Positions 54,140 to 64,000 of a DNA stretch of 64,000 nucleotides are shown piece after piece. The position numbers and the translations under genes were made by a program. This DNA is from Aquatica leii. Lineage: Eukaryota > Arthropoda > Insecta > Coleoptera > Lampyridae. The first letter of the stretch is position 1. Every line of letters starts with the position of its first letter. The notes under the pieces were generated by a model. That model was not told the origin of the DNA, did no database searches, and worked only from the letters and a program-made list of their open reading frames with translations. The stretch covers positions 16,430,001-16,494,000 of the forward strand of contig CM069432.1 of the NCBI GenBank assembly GCA_035610365.1, read 5' to 3'.

Positions 54140-56583
54140 CATATATATTTCTTTGAACCTATAACAAATACAATTTTCTTGTCTTGTCATAAGAAGGAAG
54201 AAACAAGAAAAAAGTACCGGTTACATAAGCTAACTCAATCAATAATTCCAAAACGAAGAAACAAGTTTACATTCATTGACGTGTGTTTGTCACAATTTGA
54301 CGTTTAAAGCTGAAGGCGGTATAATGTACTCGACTGAAAGTAAAAATTAGTTAGCAATTTTAGTTATACAAAAAAAAAACAAGTAAGAGCTGAACATAAT
54401 TAAATCGCTTAGGGCTTAACGGAAAGTCAAGTATGGTTTATAGTTCAATTTATATAATGCCAATACATACGTAATTCAAATAGAGAATTTGATATACATT
54501 GAATTACATTTAAGTTGTGGAAGAAAGTTATGTTGAAGAGAAAATTTCTTATTATATTTCATTACGGTCAAAGCTCCCTATTTCAACCTGTGCCATCCGC
54601 CTAAACTACTTTTTAAGAAATAGAATTTAATTAATTGCAAAACGGTGCATCTTCCCACTTTCGTAAAATGTAGGATTGGATAGCGACCCCGGCCTATCTT
54701 TACTGCAATACGTTATTTTTTAGCCAAAATAAAGATGGCGTCGTATTGCCATTTTGTTATCTGTCAGCAATTTTTAATTTTCACAGAAAACTGTCTCTAA
54801 GAACTTTCAATAAACAAAATTTTTCATTCCTAACTTACTTTGCCAAAAGCGTAATAGTAAACGACGTGTAATTAAGTGAGAACATACAGTTCAAAGAAAA
54901 CCGAAGCCAAAACCATCTGTTTGTAATACTTTTGTTACGGCACAAGTTTGACATTTCTGAATATTTTCCAAATTCGATTGAAATCACATGTAACTACCGA
55001 CTAAAATAAAGTCAATTACTTTTAATTAATATATTTTTAGTATATTTTTAAGTTAATTGTCAAATATACTTCTTATCTAAAATTTTTACTTAACAAACAA
55101 TAAATTTAAATTTATATAGGGATAACGCTTATTTTATTACTATCGTGGGTCTTAAAAATAAACATTTTTAAACCTAATGAGTAATTAAATAAATAAATTT
55201 AAAAAAACATTAATATTGCATGTACGTCACTTAATACTAACGGTAAATAAATAATTATTAAACAACATCAAACGAATGTAATTTGTGCAAAGAAGTGCGC
55301 ATTTAAATATAGTGTATGTGTAAATATAAAAAAAATATACACTCATTAAAGCTTTTCCTGAGTACATAAACGTTACAAAAAATTTGTTTAAGGTGCAAGT
55401 TGACAACAATTCAAATTAAACTGAAACTTATAATAAAAAAAATGACTGAAGTTATTATTAAAGTATTAAATTATGTAACTACAAGACTTTCTAATAACCA
55501 TTCACAAACTTTAAACATAAAATGTATTTCTGAAAAATTTTCCTTACGTTAATACACCAATTTAAAATATATCGGTGTAACACATTTTTAAATTAAACCG
55601 ATACAAAAAGATATCATTTAAAATCTTGTCATTTACGAGCAAATTCAATATCGTAAACACGTAGTAATCTAACCAGTCAGTGTCAAAGATTGCTATGCAT
55701 GCTGCATTGCGCTCTCTACACGTAAAGAATTTCGATTTCTAACAGTAACACATCTGCTAAAGACTATTTTGTAAGATTTTCGAGACTTAAAACTTCTTTC
55801 ATCGTTTTCTTAAAAAAAACTTAACTTCATCTTCGAATTCAAAATAACAAAACTTAGTGTTGTACGTGTTTAATCTTCAACTTCATCAGACGACTTAAAA
55901 GACAAGATTAAATTAAAAACTTGGCACGTTAGAAACGTAACTCTGAACAAAAAAGTATAAGACTAAAGAAACTTTGTTAAAATTTTAAGGCTTTTTTTTT
56001 GTTTCGTTTGGATCATCGTTAAGCTAAAACCACAAAATTAGATTTTTTTTGTGTTATTAAATTTTATTGCACTTTTATATATTATTTTAAACATTTTTTA
56101 TTTTTTATATAATAATAATAAAATTTTAATAAATGTAAAACAATGCTGTTTCTAAAATGATAGAAACTGTAAAATTTACAGAAATAATATTATTTTAGTG
56201 ACAATCTTTTTTATAAATTATTAGGTTCTAATTGACAGTCATTTTCATAAGTAAGCTGCGTATTTATACTATAAAAAATTTAAAACAATTATGAATCGTA
56301 ACAAAAATGAATAAATAATAACTTTATCTCGCCTAAATGTTATAATCAAATTACTACTACAAATAATTTAAACAATACAAGTTTTTAAACTAAAATTCTA
56401 CACAAAAACAAAAATTTAAATAATGGAAACAATTTTACAAATAACAAAAAGCAAGAACAAAAACAACTCAAAACATTTTTTTAAGAAAAAAACCCTCAAA
56501 AGTCAAAGAGAATAGTTATAAATCAAACCAAAATTAAACAAACGCAACCTCAAATGAAGAAGGCGACAACAAGTAAAATACTA
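54140..56583. other. 2.4 kb AT-rich stretch, nothing recognised
   Basis: No coding trace, hairpin or repeat partner was recognised in either strand. Confidence 0.4.
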
Positions 56584-56833
56584 ACAACGTGTTTCCAACC
56601 ACGCTTTGCCAGATGGTCTTGCTGATAACAACCACAACACCATGGCTAGTAGAAATGTCAGTGAGTAGGTGTGGTTGAGAATGCTATAATTTAAAAAAAA
56701 ATAGGCGCTACTCTTTGAGTACCTGTAAAATCCTTAGCTCGGAGACACCAAAAGTACATACAAACCCACACCCAATGAAATTAGGTAAAGAAAAAAAACA
56801 AACAATTTACAACGAGAAAACGTAAGAAATTGC
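56584..56833. repeat. Dispersed repeat family R, copy 2
   Basis: Partner of 8886-9113 (ttgagaatgctataattt, ataggcgctactct, tccttagctcggagacac). It lies about 230 bp beyond the Penelope-like RT fragment on that fragment's downstream side. Confidence 0.6.
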
Positions 56834-57060
56834 AAACGCACATATAAAATTAAATAGATAAGAAACAATAGTAGAAATAACAAAATTATTTCCAATACAT
56901 TCCCAAATGACATCGTCTACATACATAAGTCATTTCTTAATATATGTTGACAATAGTAGGTGTAATAAACCCATTGAAACCGTTGTCCTAAACGAAAAAT
57001 ATGTTTTTTTTCTGGAAGTATGAATTTTTGAGACAGCATTCTAGTAGCTTTATTATTCTT

Positions 57061-57375
57061 TCAACTGGTTTTTTCTTCTAGGTTTTTGCTTCTTTGAATG
57101 ATTTCTATTGCTTCTTTTAAAACCATATTAGTGTATAGATTTTTCACTTCACAGCTGACTAATTGATCTCGTTGTTTCAATTCTACCATCCACATAATGT
57201 GAACGAAATGTTTTTGACAAAAGCTGAGCTGTTGTCTTGAAGTGGTTGCATGATCGGTCAGATGGTATGTAAGTCCATTATAAAAACTGGTTATTGGCCA
57301 AAGTTGCATGTTGTTTTTGTGTATATTAAGTAGTCCATACAAATTCAGAAGTTTGCTGTGATGCAACGTCAACGT
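57061..57375 (-). pseudogene. Penelope-like element reverse transcriptase fragment
   Basis: Reads LLNLYGLLNIHKNNMQLWPI, then SFYNGLTYHLTDHA and QRDQLVSCEVKNLYTNMVLK, then EAIEIIQRSK. Penelope-like RTs have 'YGLPKIHKxxxxLRPIVSxxxxPTYxLAKxL' and 'LVSFDVxSLFTNVPxxEALxxI'. Here the catalytic Asp after LVS is Glu, and the Leu-Pro of GLPKIHK is Leu-Leu. Another frame upstream (to 57562) may be the preceding region but lacks clear motifs. No GIY-YIG domain was seen. Confidence 0.6.
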
Positions 57376-58310
57376 AGTTTTGGATTCTTGGTGTTAGAAA
57401 CCTCTCGTATAGTTTACAGTTTTGATAGATATTTATCTCTGGAATTGTTGTTGTATCTTTGTTCAACCTTCGGTAGTTTGCTTGTTGTAAATGTTTTGAT
57501 CGTAGGTAATAGAGTTCATAATTATAAAAATGTCTCCGTAGCAATAAAAAATTGCAAAACAAAATACAAAATTATCATCGGAAACTTTAACGCTAAACTT
57601 GACAAAAAACAGAAAAAGAGCACATACAAAAATGCACGATAAGAAATACTATACAACTATTTAAAAATTAAAAAACTTATGAAATGAATACTTTCGTCCG
57701 AAAGAAACCCCAAAATAAACAGACTTGAATCAACCAAAATCTGAAAGTACTGATCCCTATAATGACAAAATAGAGTAAAAAAATCGCACAAAAGTAGTAT
57801 CAAAAGCTAAAAGCTTTCGCGTTACAGCATTGTTAGCAATCAAGTGTACGAGCCAGATCAAATAATTCCAGATTTTAATTACCCTTTTAAACACAACATA
57901 ACCGTCGCGTCACTTCCAATTTCTTTACATAAATAAATTAAAATACTACGATAGTAACCCCATTAATAACTAGTTAATTTTTAAAACTATAATTAGCAAT
58001 TTAAATTTACATAAAATTAACGATACCCGAAAATTTAATTTAGATAATTTAGAAACTAGCACAATGAGTATTTTATGCACCAAAACAAACTCGTTGAAAA
58101 CAAACTCTAAGAAGTAATAAATACCTTACGTCCCCTATTGGTAAATAATCTTACCGTTTTTGCGAGTAGTTATGGTTGACATGACTACCAACCTCAATGG
58201 CAAAACCTCCTTAATTAGATAGACATAGCAGTAACAAACAAGAGCTAAAAGAAACTTGAAAAGTGTTATAAATAAGTATACGGAGTACGTGACTTTAAAG
58301 TAAACAATAA
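57376..58310. other. Spacer, nothing recognised
   Basis: The first 190 bp may be degraded Penelope sequence. The rest has no recognised content. Confidence 0.35.
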
Positions 58311-58338
58311 GTGTTAAGTTAAGTTAAGTTAAGTTAAA
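58311..58338. repeat. (TTAAG)n short tandem repeat
   Basis: Five near-exact ttaag units just before the leader of gypsy copy E2. Confidence 0.6.
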
Positions 58339-58339
58339 G

Positions 58340-58670
58340 TTATTCGCGGACTATTAAATATCTTTAGATTTAATTAGTTCGCTTACTTATAAACGTGTAC
58401 ATATTTTTAGTGTAAATTTTTTTTAATAATAATCGTTACAGTGGTTCACACGTGTGGGGTTTGCGATTTTATTCTAAAAATAATTAGGTAATTTAATATT
58501 CCTCCCGTAATAAAAACATTGATTGCGTAAATAATCAAACTTTAGTTCGCGATTTACCTGTTTGTTTATAGCGTTTAATCTTAACTGTTCCATTTTGTTA
58601 AACTAGTGTCGGGCATTATTAAAATTTAGTGTTATTAAACTTTTTTTAATTATTATTCGTGGTTAAATTT
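58340..58670 (+). other. 5' leader of gypsy element E, copy 2
   Basis: Matches 32625-32909: gttattcgcggac, tataaacgtgtacatattttt, then ttagttcgcgatttacctgt before the Gag ATG. Indels separate the copies. Confidence 0.55.
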
Positions 58671-59690
58671 ATGCCGGTGACGCGTTTGCAAACAGTTAAA
58701 CTGGATTCAAAATATTTGATTCTCAAATCGATGAATAAAAATATGGAAGAAAATAATAGGAAAATGGACGAAAATTTTCAGAAAATTGAAGGAAAACTAT
58801 CCGAACATTCTCAGAAAATGGAAGAAAATACTAGAAAAATGGAAGAACATTCTAGAAGTTTAAAAGAAGAAATACGAACGAGCATGGAAAATCAATTAAA
58901 GACTATTGAGGAATAAATACAAGTTAGTGTAGGAAATCAAATTAAAATGGTTCAAAAGGAAACTAAAGCAGACATGTTAACTTTAAGGAAACAAATATGT
59001 GAAGTTCTGGAAAACGGAAAACAATCTATGAATGACAAAATAGAAGAAGTAGAAGACAAATTAGAACAGAAGAAAATTCAAAAACCATAGTAACAAACTA
59101 GAAAAAAATTGAGAGAAAGAATGCAATTGCTTGAAGAAAGACTGAACCAAATAAATTGTCACGGCGAAGGAAGCGTCACGAGTGAAGATTTAATAATAGA
59201 ATATAGGGAAGAAACTACTCACAAGTTGTCCTCCAAATTTGATGGTAAAGTTGCATGGTCAACCTACTACAAGCAGTTTGAAGCCGCAGCTACAGCTAAT
59301 GGTGGAAGTAATAAGCAGAAAGCGACGTTTTTAATAATGTTTTTATGTGAAGAAACTCTTGGAAGCGTGCAAACTGTTCCTGACAAGAAAATTACGGACT
59401 TTTAATTTCACGCTTAGAAATGACATCGCCAGATTGACACGGTTTGCGTATCCTACAGCGCCAGATAACTTCTTGGAGCAGGTGGCTATTCAAATCTTTT
59501 ACAACGAAACGCAGCAGACTCTCCGGCAGACATTGGATGACGCTTTGGTGCACGCTTTAGAGTTTGAAGCAGCAAAACAAGCATTGCAACGAGATGATCA
59601 TAGACTTTGCTGTGCTAGAAAAGTACCCGCGCAAACACTGGAAAAGATCGAGAGTTGTAACGTTAAAAAAAGAAATTAGTAGTTCAATTC
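58671..59690 (+). pseudogene. gypsy-type Gag (element E, copy 2)
   Basis: Start MPVTRLQTVKLDSKYLIL at 58671 (same MPVT start as copy 1). A long heptad-rich, Lys/Glu-rich coiled-coil region follows (KNMEENNRKMDENFQKIEGK repeated in variants). Then RERMQLLEERLNQINCHGEG, and the capsid landmark SSKFDGKVAWSTYYKQFEAA. A frame change at about 59350 leads to FAYPTAPDNFLEQVAIQIF and TLDDALVHALEFEAAKQALQ. Stops at 58914 and 59088 and the frameshift inactivate it. The zinc knuckle is cut off at 59690, where unrelated LTR-like DNA begins. Confidence 0.75.
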
Positions 59691-60934
59691 GCGAGTATGA
59701 AAATTTCTCGTTAGTATGAAGTTTGTCAGGAAAGTTTTTCTGCTCTTGCGCCGAGACTGTCAAATTTTTTTCGATCGCATTATTAATTCATTTTTGCACG
59801 AGGTCATCGATGAGTTGAGTACTCTACGCCCGGGTTAACTTTCACCGTTAGATTGTTTCACGCTGTTATCTTAATATGCAATTACTTTTGGAAGGTTGAA
59901 ACGAGGTGAGTGGTATACAATTTTCTTTATCGAGAGTTTAAATTGACTTGACTAATTTTCTGTAGCGGATTTTGGTAGCCACAAAATGTTCTTTGTTATC
60001 ACCGAAGATAACTAGCAGGTGGTCTTGTTCGAAATATTCTATGACGTCGCAGTATTGATACGTCCTTATCATAGCCACCGTCAAGAGTTGAGAACAGCCA
60101 GGACAATCCGTTCTTTTGCGATTTAGTTGGTTAAGTCGAAGGGAAACGCTGCGCACTTGCGTTCTTAATAATTGGATGCTTAAGAAACCTTATTTGTGTT
60201 AAAAGTATATGCTCGTTCCGATTTGGGTTTAATATTACTTTTTAGGTACATCAAGTACGGAGATTAGCTAATGTCCGACTGAGGTAAAACCTAACTGTGA
60301 GTATTACTACTATCAATTTTTTTTTATTTGTATTTCGGGGACTAGGTCGTTTATGGCCGTACGTGCATGTTAAATTAACACAATTAATATTATATTTTTG
60401 TGTTTCGCAAATTTATCAGTTGTGCACATCAAATCTTAAAGACTTAAATTGTTTGGTTTGTCTACAATTTAAATATATGTACTTATAAATTCAGACGCTA
60501 TGTTTATGTAACTATTTAGTTCGACAAGGGCAGTTTGTTATACGGTGTGTTGATCGCCACTCGGCGCAACTTCTAATTCAATCGGCCTACGTATAAATTT
60601 TGTCGAGAACTTACGTTTATGTGCTTTCTTCAACTTCTGTGATATAATAAATATATATGTATATTCAGTGTTATTACTTTGTAGTGTTATTTATTCTTCT
60701 CTTACTACGTGGAGAGTTAGACGGTATCCCCCGAATTTAATTTTTTATCGTTTTGGCGCCTTTTTTTAGATTCACGTTATAATCACACATAACAAAGCCT
60801 GAAATCCCTCTCCGAAAAAGCTGTGCTAGCCGTTGCTTTGTTTGGTTATGAGAAAACCGGTGTGACACTTTATTTTTGACAGATCAACTCTAGAAACCTG
60901 AGTTTCTCGTAACAGAGTGACGTTTTTGAACTGC
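59691..60934 (+). mobile_element. LTR-like insertion splitting gypsy element E2
   Basis: In copy 1 the Gag-protease spacer is about 130 bp; here 1.24 kb intervenes. 60600-60770 looks like an LTR end: gtgatataataaatatatat polyadenylation-type sequence, then gttagacggtatcccccg and ttttggcgcc, which resembles a tRNA-Lys-type primer-binding start. Related sequence occurs at 21820-21965. No coding trace of its own was recognised. Exact borders and target duplication could not be fixed. Confidence 0.4.
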
Positions 60935-61017
60935 GAGTTCACCGAAAAAGACAAAAGTTAGTCTCATCAAGTTAGGTTCCTGAAATTACAATTCAAATAA
61001 CATCGCCGATAGAACAA

Positions 61018-61500
61018 TTGAATAGCATTCATCTCGATGGCAAGATCAATGGAAGAAGTGTTCAGTTACTGGTTGACACGGGAGCGACAAAAACCTACAG
61101 TCGTCCTGACATGTTATTAAAAAATAATAAAACATTACTAGTAATAGTACGACTTCAAAGGACGACAGGCGAAGAAATACCTACTCACGGACAAGTCAAA
61201 GTAACCATTGGTTTGGGAAATAGAGTACTCGACCATCAAGTACTGGTAGCCGACATCATGGAAGAACTTATCCTGGGAATAAACGTTATAAAGAAGTATG
61301 GGTTCCATTTGGATATGAAGAACAATGTCCTGGAAATTGATAATAAAGAAATTCCGTTTAATTCGTCAGACAAGGCAGCCGTGCGGATCTTATTGAGTGA
61401 AGACGTAACTCTGCCTGCAAAGACTGAAAGTGTGGTGATGGCACGCCTGGATGGAAATCTCCGGGAACGCTACATACACGCAATTGAACGCGACGAGTGA
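61018..61500 (+). pseudogene. gypsy-type protease (element E, copy 2)
   Basis: An open 160-residue frame with an intact D-T-G: LLVDTGATKTYSRPDMLL, then TGEEIPTHGQVKVTIGLGN, VLDHQVLVADIMEELILGI and SVVMARLDGNLRERYIHAIE. Family-typical flap and hydrophobic strands are visible. It matches copy 1, which has a stop and a lost active-site Gly. It is classed as a fragment because Gag is detached and the RT does not follow; the frame ends at 61500 and traces of similarity fade by 61610. Confidence 0.75.
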
Positions 61501-61775
61501 ATAACACGATGTCAGTAAGAATCTTAAATATCAACTCAGATCCTGTAACGTTGAAAAAGAAGACCGTGGAAGGCCAATGCAATGCAATGATCTCAAATTG
61601 TTTGATGCGTAAAATCTAACGAAGATACGTAGCCAAAGAAGTGCCCAGAACATCTATTGGACATTCTTACCTCCAAATGCTAAAACCTCAGCCAAGACTA
61701 GCTGGTTAAAGTTAAAGTGTTGATCCAAGAATATCATAGTTCGCGCTAAAGAGTGGTTCCAAAGAAAGAACTAAC

Positions 61776-61973
61776 TGTTGTAATGAATTTGAAGGTAAAC
61801 GAGCCCTGTATATTTTTTATATTTTTTAGTTTAGGGACTTTAACCAATAAGAAACAAGTTAACCTAACTTTTAAGTTCCCGTGTATTGGGGTGTGTTTTC
61901 TTTTGTAATCTTAGCTAATAAAACCATGTTAAATATTACCATTGATATTGCCTACAACATCTTATAAACAACA
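61776..61973 (+). repeat. Copia-type LTR (198 bp)
   Basis: Begins tgttgtaatgaattt and ends cttataaacaaca, giving TGTTG/CAACA terminal inverted repeats. The primer-binding site follows directly. No second copy of this LTR lies in the window, so the element is truncated or nested beyond 64 kb. Confidence 0.7.
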
Positions 61974-61988
61974 GGTTATGGGCCCAGG
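61974..61988 (+). promoter_or_regulatory. Copia primer-binding site
   Basis: ggttatgggcccagg follows the LTR end directly; this is the internal initiator tRNA-Met match known from copia elements. Confidence 0.75.
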
Positions 61989-62075
61989 CCTACGCTAAAT
62001 GCGGAGTAATTCTTAAGTCGTGTTTTAAATGTGTTTTTTTTTCGAATCAAAAAGAAGTCGGGTTATTAGCTGCGT

Positions 62076-62771
62076 CCGATTGAAAAACTAAAAGGTCGCG
62101 AAAACTACGATACTTGGAAGTTCGCCGTTCAAACATATCTTGAACATGAGGAACTATGGGATGCTGTGTTAGGTACTGAAACAGACACAAAAAAAATAAT
62201 AAAATCACGGTCTAAGATAACTTTATTAGTTGATCCCTTGAATTACATGCACGTACAGTCAGCAAAATCTGCTAAAAACGCATGGGACAACTTAGCAAGT
62301 ACTTTTGAAGACACAGGCTTTACAAGACGTGTAGGACTTTTGCGAGTTTTGATAACTACTACACTTGAAAACAGTAGTTCGGTTGAAAAATTGTTGAATA
62401 AAATAATCACAACGGCAAATAAACTCTCAAATATTGGGTTAAAAGTCAGTGATGAGTGGATAGGAACTATACTTTTAGCAGGTTTACCAGACAGCTACAA
62501 GCCGATGATGATGGGCATTGAAAGCTCTGGCACTCCAGTCACTGCTGATTCTATAAAAACCAAGCTTCTACAAGACATTTCTGTGGTCGCGAGTAAAACT
62601 GGCAGGAAATCTGTTGCCTTATATGGTGCCAATGGTTCAGGTAAAAATAAACAGTTTTCAAACAATCGTTATAAAAAGTCAAAAGGTGTTCGATGTTACC
62701 AGTGTAATAAATATGGTAATTTTACAAGTAATTGTGACAAAAAGAAAAACAGTTCTGAAAACTCCGCTTAA
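62076..62771 (+). pseudogene. Copia-type Gag (truncated start)
   Basis: The readable frame begins PIEKLKGRENYDTWKFAVQT and continues YLEHEELWDAVLGTE, SAKSAKNAWDNLASTFED, TGFTRRVGLLRVLITT, LLNKIITTANKLSNIGLK and ILLAGLPDSYKPMMMGIE. It ends with one zinc knuckle, CYQCNKYGNFTSNC, in which the zinc-ligand His of CX2CX4HX4C is Asn. The original ATG is not visible: a TAG and a shift precede Pro-Ile-Glu, so the frame has lost its start. It stops at 62771 with no protease or integrase after it. Confidence 0.82.
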
Positions 62772-63459
62772 TATGTAACCATCGTTTAAAAATCGATTGG
62801 TTGTTTAAGTAATTTTTGGTAACGGACACAGTATTTGGATTGACGATTTTCATTTAATGTATTTTGAATTTGTTTTAATGTGAATTTTAGATTGAGTTTA
62901 ATAAGTTATTTTACGATTTTAAATTCAAAGTTACAATGTAATTGTTGATAAAGTTTTGTATTTTGTTACGCCGTGAAAATTCCAGTTGTGAGTTATGTTT
63001 TCCTTCTGAGATATAATCGTAATTAAATCTATTTTCGCCGTTTGTTTATTTTAAGTTGGTTTAGGAGTTCTTTGTTCGAGTACATTCGTACTTGAATTTC
63101 TTTATGTCAAACGTTTAGATTACGTGGAAAAATTAAGTCGTTATCTTAATTTATTAGGCAGTTTAAATTCTTGTAATATAATATTTTGTCAAATTGACAG
63201 TTTCACGTATAAGCGAAACGCTGTGTCCTAATTATATAAATATGACGTAATATGTTTGTTTGCCTCTTTATTGCACTTCTTCGCGAGAGTATTTTGGTGT
63301 TTGAAGTTTCGAACGCAGCCTTTGTGGAAAGGGCAGTCGACGAAAGTTGATATATAGACGTGTTTTTGGTAAATGTGAGAGTGGGAAGTTAGTTGGTTGA
63401 CGGTCATAAAAATGTAGATCACGCAGGTGATAATTCACCTTTTCTAATAATTACCGTGG
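62772..63459. other. AT-rich spacer, nothing recognised
   Basis: Copia protease and integrase motifs were sought and not found. Confidence 0.4.
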
Positions 63460-63800
63460 AAGTAAAAGAAGATGGTGCAGTGAATTTAAGTGGAAAACTT
63501 TCCTTTTTCGTAATTACGGTTAATTAAGATCACTGTTTTGCCTAAATTAATATCGCATGTTTCGTTACGTGAATTTGTGCGTGAGTTTGTTTCGCAATCT
63601 CATCCTTCGCCTTGGGGGCGGATTAATAAATCTTCCACTGGTAACCTATTGTTTGGGAAGCAGCCAAAGTCCATCGAGGTGTTAGCTTTCAAAACCACTG
63701 GACCAAAAGTTCGACCGGTATCACCAACTAAGAATTAAGGTATTTATCGATTTTGTTGTTTGATCGTGCAGTGTCCCGCGATTAAAAATGCAGTAAAAGC
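63460..63800 (+). repeat. Dispersed leader-like repeat, copy 2
   Basis: Partner of 52661-53110; the 66-residue open frame at 63538-63738 lies inside it and has no recognised motif. The sequence to 64000 continues in the same non-coding style and may belong to an element extending beyond the window. Confidence 0.33.
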
Positions 63801-64000
63801 TTTCAATTTTGAGTCAATTGAAATTACGACTAACGTTGAATTTAATTATTTCAACGAACACGTATAGTGTTTGCGCGAAATTAAAATCAATTAATTTTGT
63901 TTTGGTGCGTTTGAGAAATAATTCGTATTTCGAATATATGATAATGTAACGACTTATAAACTATATTTTGTTTAGTTCGAATTAAAGTTCTAAAGTTATA

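Noticed and set aside
59557-60156. Minus-strand open frames of about 70 codons
   Set aside because: The first is antisense to Gag E2; the second lies in LTR-like DNA and shows no recognisable motif.
1-64000. A functional autonomous transposable element
   Set aside because: Every transposase or pol reading found carries stops, frameshifts or altered catalytic residues; the only largely open element frames are isolated domains such as the protease at 61018-61500 and the Gag-protease of element B.

Overview
The window looks like repeat-dominated nuclear DNA from an arthropod, most likely an insect. It is very AT-rich. Nearly every recognisable reading frame is a decayed piece of a eukaryotic transposable element: Ty3/gypsy-type, copia-type, Penelope-like and non-LTR retroelements, and piggyBac, Tc1/mariner, pogo and several TIR-bounded DNA elements. 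The spliced reading frames have GT-AG introns. There is no prokaryotic signature. No long intact cellular gene is present; most coding traces carry stops and frameshifts. All identifications come from reading motifs by eye; no search was run.

Layout. 1-4.8 kb: minus-strand Ty3/gypsy element with both LTRs and a decayed gag-protease-RT-RNase H-integrase. 4.96-5.4 kb: Tc1-like transposase tail. 7.0-8.3 kb: TIR-bounded element that contains a possible two-exon, 46-residue gene on the minus strand. 9.8-10.5 kb: piggyBac transposase fragment. 11.4-13.8 kb: piggyBac element with TIRs and decayed transposase. 15.0-17.0 kb: a transposase-less relative of it. 17.2-18.5 kb: gag fragment followed by a pyrimidine-rich tail. 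18.7-21.8 kb: compact cluster unlike the rest, with leftward small ORFs, two rightward paralogous small ORFs, two arrays of a 52-60 bp repeat, two copies of one TATA-type promoter block and a tRNA-like Pol III unit. 24.7-28.8 kb: second gag-bearing LTR element, minus strand, with a gag-integrase internal deletion.

29.0-45.9 kb: pogo fragment, then a host-like segment fused to piggyBac sequence that resumes 14 kb away at a matching (TA)n tract. In between lie a small MITE, a solo LTR, gypsy gag/protease debris, another MITE, a little-known DNA transposon (about 40.07-42.43 kb) with an RNase H-like candidate transposase, disrupted host-type exons and a non-LTR retroelement tail. 46.5-47.9 kb: two foldback MITEs. 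48.2-52.1 kb: a fairly complete but inactivated plus-strand gypsy element. 56.6-57.4 kb: Penelope-like RT. 58.3-61.6 kb: second gypsy gag/protease copy split by LTR-like DNA. 61.8-62.8 kb: copia LTR, primer-binding site and gag.

The best leads for something undescribed are the 18.7-21.8 kb cluster (possibly an endogenised DNA virus or a large mobile element), the 40-42.4 kb transposon with palindromic ends, the small spliced gene at 7.4-7.9 kb, and the nested rearrangement joining 30.6 and 44.6 kb.
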